From positions 1 to 43,368 of the IMG/VR virus record IMGVR_UViG_3300037839_000874: 43,368 bases of DNA. One strand, written 5' to 3'. How positions within the stretch are numbered: position 1 is the first letter of the stretch; the number at the start of each line of letters is the position of its first letter. The notes beneath the pieces are model-generated. The model was not told the DNA's origin, ran no database searches, and saw nothing but the letters and a program-made list of their open reading frames with translations. A program made the position numbers and the translations under genes. Shown in pieces: positions 24,801 through 31,888 of this stretch. This DNA comes from a virus.

Positions 24801-27377
24801 GTAGTAAATAGTGATTATTCTGTAGCATTAGGTTTAAATAATACCATAACAGCTAATAATGATAACGTATTTATATTCGGAACAAATAATACAGTAACTG
24901 GCGCTCGTGGAAGCAGTATTGTAGCTGGAAAAAATAATAAAATCACTTGTGTAAGTAGAATTTTTACAGATAATTCAAATATAGGTGGTGGCGCAGAGAA
25001 TCTTGTGTTGGGGTCTTTCTGCAGCGTCTTAGGTGGATATGGAAATATAGTAGACGCAACATCATCAGGACTTTCTGCTATAGCGAACCAAATGTTTACA
25101 TCTGATATCAGTGGCTCAGATACTACTGTAGAATATTTATCAGAAGTATTTACAAAAGATGTAGCTATATTAACCTCTTTAGAGTCTATTGAAGATATAT
25201 ACAGGACTGAAAAAATTTCTAATATTACTGTCGGAGATTATCAAATGAATCTCTCGCCACAGTTTAGTGGTAATCAATATGTTAGAGTTAATAATTGGAT
25301 AAGTTTATTATCTCCAAATTTATACTCTGGCTCTTTTGTTGCAGAAGATCCAAATTATATTTGTGAATTTAAAGTAGGAAAAACAGGCTTACCAGCTGGT
25401 TCAAAAAAATATTTTGTGCCATTTACAACAAACTATATTAACTATTCTGGAGAAAAAGATTTAATTGTGCTAACTAACATGATTGAAGGAAATGAAAATT
25501 ATAAATTAATTAATTCAAGCGGACTAAATTCAAGTGGTTTTTATTTGAATTTTCCAAATACCCTTTCTACTGGATTAAATGTCAATTATTTTGTAGGCCC
25601 TACTGGATTTTTTATTGGAACAGAATTTAATTTATTAACATCTTTAGAGATCAATAAAAATCAACCATTCTTGAACTTAATATCAGGAACAGGATACAGA
25701 TACGACATACCATTACAAAGAAAAGGTATTAATTTTCTAAACACAGTCAATAATTTTGATCATGAGTCTATTTATATAAGCAACTTGTCTGGAAACTCTT
25801 CAGATCTGAAATTAGCTTTAAGCTCTAATATAAAAGATGAATATGTAGACTGCTTGTCAATAGGATATACTGGAATCATTAATAGCGGAAATATACAAGT
25901 CTATCAAACTGGATTAAGCTCTGGTAGTGGACCAAGATTTATATCTTTATTATCTAATATAAATGATAGTGGATATGTACCATTCTGTAATATAGTTCAG
26001 ACTGGAAATAGTATCGATAACGTTTATGCATTTTTAATATCAGGAAAAACGCATTCTGGATTTTATTTTGAGACTGCAGATGTTCTAAAAGAGAATATTA
26101 TATTAAATGTAAGCATATATAAAACTGGTCAATTTACTTTTGATAATACAATCATTAATGTTGAATCTCAAAGTTTGACTGGATTTTTATCAAAAGATGT
26201 ATCTATTCCATTTAAGAATAATTTAAATTATTACCCAAATACTCTAATAACAACAGAGAATATTAATTCTAGTAATATTTATAAAGTTTACGCAAGAAAC
26301 GTATCAAAAACAGGATTATCCGCTAAACTTTCAGATAATTTGAAAACAGGAGAAATAATTAATATAAATCATATTTCTTTCTCTAATACTGGTAATCAAG
26401 TCTTTGATCTTAAGAAGAATACCCTAATTGATAAAGATACTAATTTTAGCGGTAATATATGTGTTAATTTAAATAATAATTTTAATTATTCTGAATTAAA
26501 AGTTTTTCCTAGAGTTTATAGTTCAAATAATAATTTTATTAATAGGCCTAATATAATCCAAGAGAAAACAAATAATAGTTTTTGTTTTAAATTATCTGGA
26601 TTCTTATCTCCTTCTGAAATGACAGGGATTGTATGCGAATATGTCGCTTCTGATCTTACTAGAGATCTTAACATAGCTAGAAGTGTATTATCAACTTTTA
26701 ATTATAGTCGTCTTGGTGCGTTTGGATTTACAGATGTTGGAAGTTCAATAATACTTGGGGGTACAGGAAATTATATCAAAGGTCTTGTTTCTACGATAGC
26801 TGGAGGAGTTTTAAATCAAATCGTTGGAGATTTTAATTTAATTCCTGGAGGAAGATCCAATAAGATTATTGATTTATCTGATACAAGTTCTCAATATCCA
26901 AAAAGTGCATTTTGCACAATATTAGGAGGCCTAAATAATCTTATAACTGGAAATTCTCAATATTCTAATATCATTGGCGGTAGTGGAAATCATATATCTA
27001 ATTTAGATGGATTAAATGACACAGCTGGGTCTACTATCGTTGGTGGTTCTTCTAACGAAATATCTGGAGCTTTTTCTACTATCCTTGGTGGAGAAAACAA
27101 TAGCATATCTGGATCTTATAGTCATGTTTTTGGAAGAAATATTAACCTTACAAAACCTGGTTCTGTTGTTATTAGTGATAGTAGTACTGGAAATAAAAAT
27201 ATCAATCAAGCAAATACTATGGTATTAAATTTCTCTGGCGGGCTATATATTACTGGAAATGCATTTGGAACATCTCCTATAGTTCTTGACGTAACTAAAT
27301 TGCCAACTTCTTCTACTAGTTTACCAATCGGAGCTGTGTATCTGATTGGAACAGCTCTAAATGTTAAGACTACTTAA
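21891..27377 (+). CDS. Giant IPT/TIG adhesin with YadA-head-like C-terminal region
   Basis: At 1828 aa this is the largest protein in the window. The first ~680 residues carry successive IPT/TIG-like modules, for example PTISGFDNKNVLPGQYIKVSGSNF, PNIYDFSPQTGLIESTEILLTG and LTASGFTPNDVLAGTGTIVNISG. Two blocks have short repeats such as GLNNTITANNDNVFIFGTNNTV (~980-1070) and ILGGENNSISGSYSHVFGRN (~1620-1770), the left-handed coil seen in YadA-type trimeric adhesin heads. About 550 unrecognised beta-rich residues lie between them. The end, VLDVTKLPTSSTSLPIGAVYLIGTALNVK, matches the short C-terminal motif of many phage fibres. The protein is probably a trimeric host-binding fibre. It overlaps the previous gene by 4 bp and meets the convergent gene at 27374 with overlapping stop codons. 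Confidence 0.72.
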   Translation: MSVFFTLNSSQPIIQAPSTALAINGETIFISGEQFNKNIIKISGQDIYNSSSKFIFNGIFDQNISGINNTLSKDTVGFTLSGIYPSKYKVYVYNDSNVSSNYFDLKVLAQPTISGFDNKNVLPGQYIKVSGSNFYPGANISFVDNLGNKVRPSFQETGLYRVTGADTQNYGTGYQTGNVFYLEGIKNYNKNSYAIFTVSTTGINGSLGSFNINNSGIFTVPNLSTGIEFIPRTGNGRGALINFLYEKYENTGLLEFLEFQVPYNIRKNQSGIIENIKFKDITSGTKFTDFYIAGYPNIYDFSPQTGLIESTEILLTGDNLSFAQSIKIGDILIDSYAPLGDTGILFTIPNFSSSDRITISGFYGSDKSTNILSVSYPQLTASGFTPNDVLAGTGTIVNISGKYLQRINYINLGQPNVLNKDITVNAKATLASFTLPNAYTTTSLRIFSVDFPTSGHLIKSPSSNDLLISTPRLSEANVDIRYLSGIQAAKYLDEIEIYSSSGTSGDYGNLTNSDVFFLGVTGHIDEPNAYSISGIKVSNSATGIRFKVPREVRNPQARIKIKRNLFGESYILPSNKSIDVLPTIFDVTPSNTLYNSLGYLTISGINASNANLAYFSGYSGTQNLLGYKEIKSFPLEIVSKNLIQITGVNGVGGDNTNGYSVFEAKLGGDITGSGELFLFNNYYDTGIGYEDFIITKNKNIRVSAISGFRPPNSDIFTSPGYISTPLENAFFYQIQTNSRATRFQFSATTISGVGEGEFPTGLETYLNSANQIFGQPMLGGIFYLKIRALDGERPNEGMILNLAVGYSGRSLSGPGITYRGNWGYGIGYVGSNLRRDVVKYSREGVNHWYAAYTNTDSEPQAGNPNWIPFTNEFSATATKVLLAEESNITNSLNMGQEGIPSGFIKTVNDVNVDDGSGFYIGYDNRYNSGRPKFRVGNQSNYIKFDGKGLDIVGPLSGIITTSKNIADAQNVVNSDYSVALGLNNTITANNDNVFIFGTNNTVTGARGSSIVAGKNNKITCVSRIFTDNSNIGGGAENLVLGSFCSVLGGYGNIVDATSSGLSAIANQMFTSDISGSDTTVEYLSEVFTKDVAILTSLESIEDIYRTEKISNITVGDYQMNLSPQFSGNQYVRVNNWISLLSPNLYSGSFVAEDPNYICEFKVGKTGLPAGSKKYFVPFTTNYINYSGEKDLIVLTNMIEGNENYKLINSSGLNSSGFYLNFPNTLSTGLNVNYFVGPTGFFIGTEFNLLTSLEINKNQPFLNLISGTGYRYDIPLQRKGINFLNTVNNFDHESIYISNLSGNSSDLKLALSSNIKDEYVDCLSIGYTGIINSGNIQVYQTGLSSGSGPRFISLLSNINDSGYVPFCNIVQTGNSIDNVYAFLISGKTHSGFYFETADVLKENIILNVSIYKTGQFTFDNTIINVESQSLTGFLSKDVSIPFKNNLNYYPNTLITTENINSSNIYKVYARNVSKTGLSAKLSDNLKTGEIININHISFSNTGNQVFDLKKNTLIDKDTNFSGNICVNLNNNFNYSELKVFPRVYSSNNNFINRPNIIQEKTNNSFCFKLSGFLSPSEMTGIVCEYVASDLTRDLNIARSVLSTFNYSRLGAFGFTDVGSSIILGGTGNYIKGLVSTIAGGVLNQIVGDFNLIPGGRSNKIIDLSDTSSQYPKSAFCTILGGLNNLITGNSQYSNIIGGSGNHISNLDGLNDTAGSTIVGGSSNEISGAFSTILGGENNSISGSYSHVFGRNINLTKPGSVVISDSSTGNKNINQANTMVLNFSGGLYITGNAFGTSPIVLDVTKLPTSSTSLPIGAVYLIGTALNVKTT

Positions 27378-28159
27378 ACTTTTTTCAATCTTTCGATCAA
27401 TTCAAATACTTTGCTTTTAGGAACATCTTTTATAGATGCAAAACTTTCTGCACCATCAAACTTCTCTTTAATTAACTTATTTTTAAGCACTTCGAAAGAT
27501 ACTCCTTTTTCTTGCATCACTTTCTCTAATAAAGCAGCAGGATTCATAGGGTTCTCTTTTTCAGAATCTTCTTTAGCTACGAGTCCTAATTTTGCATCTC
27601 CTAACTCTTCTTGAGATACAATATTAATCTTCAAGAAATTACGAACACATCTTACAAAGGCTCTATTTTCTGCTATAGCTGCTAAAAAATATCTAGCAAA
27701 GTCTTTCGTATTAACCAATGAAGCATCTGCTAATGCTTCAAATACGACTGGTCTATCTTCGGTTTCGTAATTAGGAATCCAAGTAATCCTACAAGATGTA
27801 GCAAAATAATTGTCTGCTGCAGTTATTACCTTATACTCAACACTTGTAAAGCCACGAATTTGAGCTAGCTCTTTTATTCCACCTAGAAGGATAAGTAAAT
27901 CTTTATCTTCTAATTTAGAAACATCTGTTTGTTGAGTTCTTTGCCTATTAGAGACGAGATACTGAGTTTTAACCATTCCTCTCCAATTAATAGATCCATC
28001 TTCATTGAATTGATAAGTTATATTATCATTTTCAAGTAATCCAAATTTATTACGAATAAATAGTTTTGGTGGCGTAACTTTAGGCAAAGTCTGAATTTTA
28101 TCTGTGAATATCTGCTCATTCTTCAATGAGCTACTATTAATTGAAATTGATTCTTCCAT
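27374..28159 (-). CDS. Possible Rad52-like single-strand annealing protein
   Basis: This 261-aa protein is not firmly recognised. Residues ~85-190 run GGIKELAQIRGF, then a strand with TSCRITWIPNYE, a VVFEALADAS turn and a helix AAIAENRAFVRCVRNFL. This order resembles Rad52-type and related phage annealing proteins, where a conserved A-x-T/N-R-A-x-x-R helix closes the core. The C-terminal ~60 residues are a separate charged helical domain. Annealing would fit the nearby RecA and nuclease genes. The gene has its own strong promoter, with the -10 only 6 nt before the ATG and no Shine-Dalgarno. It overlaps the tail of the convergent adhesin gene by 4 bp. The coding call is firm; the function is tentative. 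Confidence 0.5.
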   Translation of the reverse strand: MEESISINSSSLKNEQIFTDKIQTLPKVTPPKLFIRNKFGLLENDNITYQFNEDGSINWRGMVKTQYLVSNRQRTQQTDVSKLEDKDLLILLGGIKELAQIRGFTSVEYKVITAADNYFATSCRITWIPNYETEDRPVVFEALADASLVNTKDFARYFLAAIAENRAFVRCVRNFLKINIVSQEELGDAKLGLVAKEDSEKENPMNPAALLEKVMQEKGVSFEVLKNKLIKEKFDGAESFASIKDVPKSKVFELIERLKKV

Positions 28160-28165
28160 TTAAGT

Positions 28166-28194
28166 ATATTACCGCTGTTTTAAGTTTATGTCAA
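28166..28194 (-). promoter_or_regulatory. Leaderless sigma70 promoter for the gene at 27374-28159
   Basis: On the minus strand TTGACA (28189-28194) is followed by a 17-bp spacer, TAATAT (28166-28171), 6 nt and the ATG at 28159. The -35 is a perfect consensus. Transcription should start at or within a base or two of the ATG, leaving no room for a Shine-Dalgarno. Confidence 0.75.
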
Positions 28195-29355
28195 CTCAAA
28201 TAGATAGAAATATTTAGATTCTTCCCAAAAAATAGGATCATCTATGGCTTTAATAGCTTTATTTTCGAAAGGTATGTCGTTAATATAGGCAGCTTTTGAG
28301 TTATAAATTTTGCCTTTGCTTATTGTTATTTTATTAGATTTATAAAGTAAGCTATCAATATTTCTGTCTTTTAATATTTCTAGATCTTTCTTCTCAGTTT
28401 TCACAGATCTTATAATTTGAGCATAATCCATATAATCTAGCTTAATACTCTTAACAAAATCTTCTGATAAAAACGTGGACAAGGCGAATGTTTTTCCTAA
28501 TTTTTTCAAGTCTTTTACAAATTCTATGCTATGATTTTGATCTAAATCATAAATGATCTGCGCGATGTTATCTTTATATTTATTTAAAATATCATATCTT
28601 ATGGGTTTTGAAGTAACTATTGAGCAATTATTTCTCTTGAGTTGCTCTTCTAAAACTCCTTCATTAAACTCGTAATCCATTCTCATAATCAATGAATTAA
28701 CTCCTAACTTAGAGATATCTGCAATTACGCTATTTGGAACGGATTCTATTAATCTTCTGCTATAATCTTCTCCAATATAATTTGTTTTTATATTGATTTT
28801 TTCCATGCCAAGAAACTCTAATATATAATTGGCTATTTGTATTGGATCTATTTCATTAATTGTTTTGGGAGATTCTTTAGCCGAATAACTTGGCTTTCTA
28901 TCTTTTTTACTTGCCTCCAGTGTTTTAACTTTATTTTTTGAACTAAAGTATGGTCCAGCATTTTCTGGTCTACTGTTTGAATATAAAGCTACTATAGGCT
29001 TATCATAATGACTCGCTACATGTACTCCAAAGCTATCTGCACCAAAATGTAGCATGCCTCTTTTTATAATATAAGCTGCTTGATTAATAGTAGTCTTACC
29101 TTGCAAATGATAACAGTTTTCTAAAGGTTTTTCATCTTTTCCACCAATTTGTACTATATGAATTTTTTTCTCTTGTAGTATAGGTACAAGTTGATTTATC
29201 ACTTCTTGCCAAAGATCATAGCTTTTAGAATCATATTTGCTGCATGGCTGAAATGATATATAATCATCAAATGGAATTGGGCAATATTTTTCATATATAG
29301 ATGGTTTATCTATTTTAAGTCCACAATTTAAAGCGTAAGTTTCAATTAAGTGCAT
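28186..29355 (-). CDS. Glycosyltransferase family 9-like, C-terminal half plus extra domain
   Basis: Residues ~30-150 of this 389-aa protein match the C-terminal nucleotide-sugar-binding half of family 9 (heptosyltransferase-like) enzymes: ISFQPCSKYDSKSYDLW, IGGKDE, LQGKTTINQAAYII and GADSFGVHVASHYDKPIVALY. The N-terminal half of the fold is missing here. It lies at the end of the upstream gene, which this one overlaps by 14 bp in a different frame. Residues ~185-389 are unrecognised; they may be a separate sugar or radical-SAM-unrelated TIM-like domain, with no clear motif. Together the two genes probably make a two-subunit or frameshift-joined transferase acting on virion or host glycans. 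The start is the ATG inside the upstream stop region. A sequencing error could also explain the split. Confidence 0.72.
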   Translation of the reverse strand: MHLIETYALNCGLKIDKPSIYEKYCPIPFDDYISFQPCSKYDSKSYDLWQEVINQLVPILQEKKIHIVQIGGKDEKPLENCYHLQGKTTINQAAYIIKRGMLHFGADSFGVHVASHYDKPIVALYSNSRPENAGPYFSSKNKVKTLEASKKDRKPSYSAKESPKTINEIDPIQIANYILEFLGMEKINIKTNYIGEDYSRRLIESVPNSVIADISKLGVNSLIMRMDYEFNEGVLEEQLKRNNCSIVTSKPIRYDILNKYKDNIAQIIYDLDQNHSIEFVKDLKKLGKTFALSTFLSEDFVKSIKLDYMDYAQIIRSVKTEKKDLEILKDRNIDSLLYKSNKITISKGKIYNSKAAYINDIPFENKAIKAIDDPIFWEESKYFYLFELT

Positions 29356-31261
29356 ATTTGTAATCCTTGTAAGCTATATTAGTTTTGCCATTATGAAGAT
29401 AAGTTAAAAATCTTTGTGTTTGAGAATATGGCAAGAAAGCTATCTCAAAGTATCCTTTGTGAGTTGAGATGCCTTCTAACCAAGTCAAGCTATCCATTTG
29501 AGAAATGTATTGTATAACTTTATGAATATGAGGATTTGCTTCCAAGATGTCAAAGTATTCTGGCTTCGTTGCCACATATAGATTATATGATGGATACTGT
29601 TCTTTAATAGACTTAAAAAGGCTTGTAGATAAGAATACATCTCCTATACTTTCTGGCATAACATATAATAATCTTTTACCATCATCATCTTTATCTAGCA
29701 AATCATCAAAAGCAATTTTTGGATTTTTGCTATTGTCTTGAAGAGCAACTTGACGAAAATAGTTTTCTATATCAACTCTTTTAGTTCCTTTTTCTATTTC
29801 TTTCATCCAGTATTTATAGCCTTCATCTTCTTTGTCCATATTGTTTGCTTTTAAGATATTCTTATATAAATGTAAAACCCATTCAGAATCGTCTTTAATA
29901 TCTGGCATAGCACAATATGCATCTTTTTCTTCTACTTCGAAAGAGTAGTTTTTATCTATTAAAGGAGAAGAGTCTATAAAGTCTTCTATAATTTTACCAA
30001 TCGTTTCTACTGAATAGTTTTTTACTGTCCATTCTCTTGCTTTTTTGCCGTAGTCTGATCTTTCTTCTTTAGACATGCTATAGACTTTTGATAGATTAAT
30101 TGCTATAGATTTTGGACATGTAGAAGCTTTAATGAACTCTGTTCCATGCTCTCTGTATTCATTCCATTCTAATGGAAGACTATATGCCTCTTGTTGGCAC
30201 ATCTCTTCTCCACAAGAGTAATTTGTAACTAAAGTTATCAGTTCGGTAAGCTTGGCTTCTTGTATTGGAATTTCTTGACCTCCGCTAGTAAATGGATGAC
30301 AATAAACATCCATTAAATTGTAGACCTCATTTAGACTTTCTTCAGTTACTCCTAAGCCTACATTAGTAGTAATTTGAGATTTTTTATTTCCACAGAATTC
30401 ACAATCTAAGTCTTGACCATTAAAATTTTTAACTTCATAATTACCGCATGCTTTGCATATATATGTAGTAAATATTTCCTTGGGGTCAATATTATATTCT
30501 TTTGCTAGCTTCATGATATTCCAACCTTCACCAAAATGAGTATGAAGCAATAGTCCAGAATTTTTTATATTATTTTCTTTTTTCCAGATAGCGTATCCTT
30601 CTAAAAGATTGGGAACGCTTTTTCTCAACTGATTTCTAAATACGAATCCAACAATAAATTTATCTTTATCTATCTTAAATTTAGATCTTAACTCTAATCT
30701 TTTATCATCAGAAATTCTATAAAAATTATCTGTATCTAATGCTCCATGAACAGTCTTGACATGGTTATGCCCTAACTTATGTAAGGCTTTTGTTGCAAAA
30801 TCGCTCCATATCCAATAATTTTTGACTTTGGGTGCGCATTTGACAGCTGATTCAAGGATAGGTAAAGAGTCTAAAGTCGTCCATATTACTGAGCTTATCT
30901 TATTAAACCAAGGCTTATCTATGGCGAAATCTACTCCCCAAATGTCTTGGACAGCGATATAAACATCTGGTTTTTCCTCTTTTATTATCTCGTCTAATAA
31001 ATGAGCTCCATAACTAGCCATTCTAGCTAAATGAGGATCTTTATTTAATTGCTCTACTTCTTGTTGCGAATTTGGAAGTGAACCGCAGCTTTTCCAAGGA
31101 GTCCTTTCTAATTGAGGATTTCCTTTCTGCATTCCGCAGCAATAATTTACTATATCATATTTACCAGTTTTATATAAATATTTGATAATAGCTTTAGAAT
31201 TTCTTCCAAAGCCAGTCTTCGCTAAAGAAAAATCAGATTGAAAGACTATCTTCTTACGCAT
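29342..31261 (-). CDS. Fused glycosyltransferase: GT4-like with zinc ribbon, DUF4214, and GT9 N-terminal half
   Basis: The protein has 639 residues. Residues ~1-440 are a GT-B, family 4-type transferase: an N-terminal FSLAKTGFGRNSKAI glycine motif, a VHGALDTDNF linker, and a C-terminal Glu pair in SGGQEIPIQEA (Glu330, Glu335). A Cys4 zinc ribbon (Cys269, Cys272, Cys287, Cys290) is inserted in the C-terminal Rossmann domain. Residues ~459-505 resemble DUF4214 (LYKNILKANN, GYKYWMKEIEKG). Residues 531-639 are the N-terminal half of a family 9 transferase (LLYVMPESIGDVFLSTSLFKSI); the fold then continues in the next gene in another frame. It lies 5 nt after the possible SSB gene and should be read from the same promoter. 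Substrate and acceptor are unknown. Confidence 0.78.
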   Translation of the reverse strand: MRKKIVFQSDFSLAKTGFGRNSKAIIKYLYKTGKYDIVNYCCGMQKGNPQLERTPWKSCGSLPNSQQEVEQLNKDPHLARMASYGAHLLDEIIKEEKPDVYIAVQDIWGVDFAIDKPWFNKISSVIWTTLDSLPILESAVKCAPKVKNYWIWSDFATKALHKLGHNHVKTVHGALDTDNFYRISDDKRLELRSKFKIDKDKFIVGFVFRNQLRKSVPNLLEGYAIWKKENNIKNSGLLLHTHFGEGWNIMKLAKEYNIDPKEIFTTYICKACGNYEVKNFNGQDLDCEFCGNKKSQITTNVGLGVTEESLNEVYNLMDVYCHPFTSGGQEIPIQEAKLTELITLVTNYSCGEEMCQQEAYSLPLEWNEYREHGTEFIKASTCPKSIAINLSKVYSMSKEERSDYGKKAREWTVKNYSVETIGKIIEDFIDSSPLIDKNYSFEVEEKDAYCAMPDIKDDSEWVLHLYKNILKANNMDKEDEGYKYWMKEIEKGTKRVDIENYFRQVALQDNSKNPKIAFDDLLDKDDDGKRLLYVMPESIGDVFLSTSLFKSIKEQYPSYNLYVATKPEYFDILEANPHIHKVIQYISQMDSLTWLEGISTHKGYFEIAFLPYSQTQRFLTYLHNGKTNIAYKDYKYALN

Positions 31262-31266
31262 TTAGA

Positions 31267-31851
31267 TTACCAAAGGTCTTCGTTGTCTTCTGATGGAGTA
31301 GGTGCTTCTGTTGAATCCTGCGCTTTATCTTTCTGTTTTCTTTCGTCTATGGATTTAGCTTTGTTATTTTTTAAATTTTTAATCTCTTCGCTACGTTCTG
31401 TAGAGAAGATATGCCCTAAACCAAATTTGATATATTCTGCTACCATACGACCTTCAGCGAATGTAAAGCCAATTAAGAAGCTTGTTGCAGGCTGAGTAGT
31501 CTGTACTTTAGAAGTCTTAATAACATTAAGGCTATATCCAATTTGCTTATCTTCTCTTAAGTATGGAGAGAACTTTATTCCTAATTTTTGATTCTCTGAA
31601 TTATGGAATAAATCTATAGATCGGTTGTTATCTATCACATCTAATATTCCACATACTTCAATTTTAGATAGTTTAACTACTACTTTTTTCTCTGGATTTT
31701 GTGCGTTATCAGAAAAACTACCGATCTTCTTTTGGTCATTCCAGCTAGCCTGTTTAATTAAATTTAAATAAAAATTGCCATCAATATTATTAAAAGAAAA
31801 GCTACAAGCTGTGCCAGTTACTCTTGGTGTTGGTTTATAAATTTGTATCAT
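31267..31851 (-). CDS. Possible single-stranded DNA-binding protein
   Basis: This 194-aa protein starts MIQIYKPTPRVTGTACSFSF. The core has a run of predicted beta strands (FYLNLIKQASWN, KKVVVKLSKIEVCGIL, SFLIGFTFAEGRMVAEYIKFGL) that resembles Whirly/PC4-like phage proteins I have seen beside replication genes. The last ~40 residues are Lys-rich then acidic, ending EDNEDLW. An acidic tail with a terminal aromatic residue is the usual partner-docking tip of SSB proteins. It lies directly after the polymerase gene and has its own strong, apparently leaderless promoter, as expected for an abundant SSB. There is no classical OB-fold motif, so the assignment rests on tail, length and position. Confidence 0.5.
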   Translation of the reverse strand: MIQIYKPTPRVTGTACSFSFNNIDGNFYLNLIKQASWNDQKKIGSFSDNAQNPEKKVVVKLSKIEVCGILDVIDNNRSIDLFHNSENQKLGIKFSPYLREDKQIGYSLNVIKTSKVQTTQPATSFLIGFTFAEGRMVAEYIKFGLGHIFSTERSEEIKNLKNNKAKSIDERKQKDKAQDSTEAPTPSEDNEDLW

Positions 31852-31858
31852 ATATTAT

Positions 31859-31887
31859 ATATTATCAAACTCTTAACTAAAAATCAA
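31859..31887 (-). promoter_or_regulatory. Leaderless sigma70 promoter for the possible SSB gene
   Basis: On the minus strand TTGATT (31882-31887), a 17-bp spacer and TAATAT (31859-31864) lie 7 nt before the ATG at 31851. A perfect TATAAT at 31854-31859 overlaps but would be spaced 22 bp from the -35. No Shine-Dalgarno is present. The site occupies the whole gap after the polymerase gene. Confidence 0.68.
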
Positions 31888-31888
31888 G

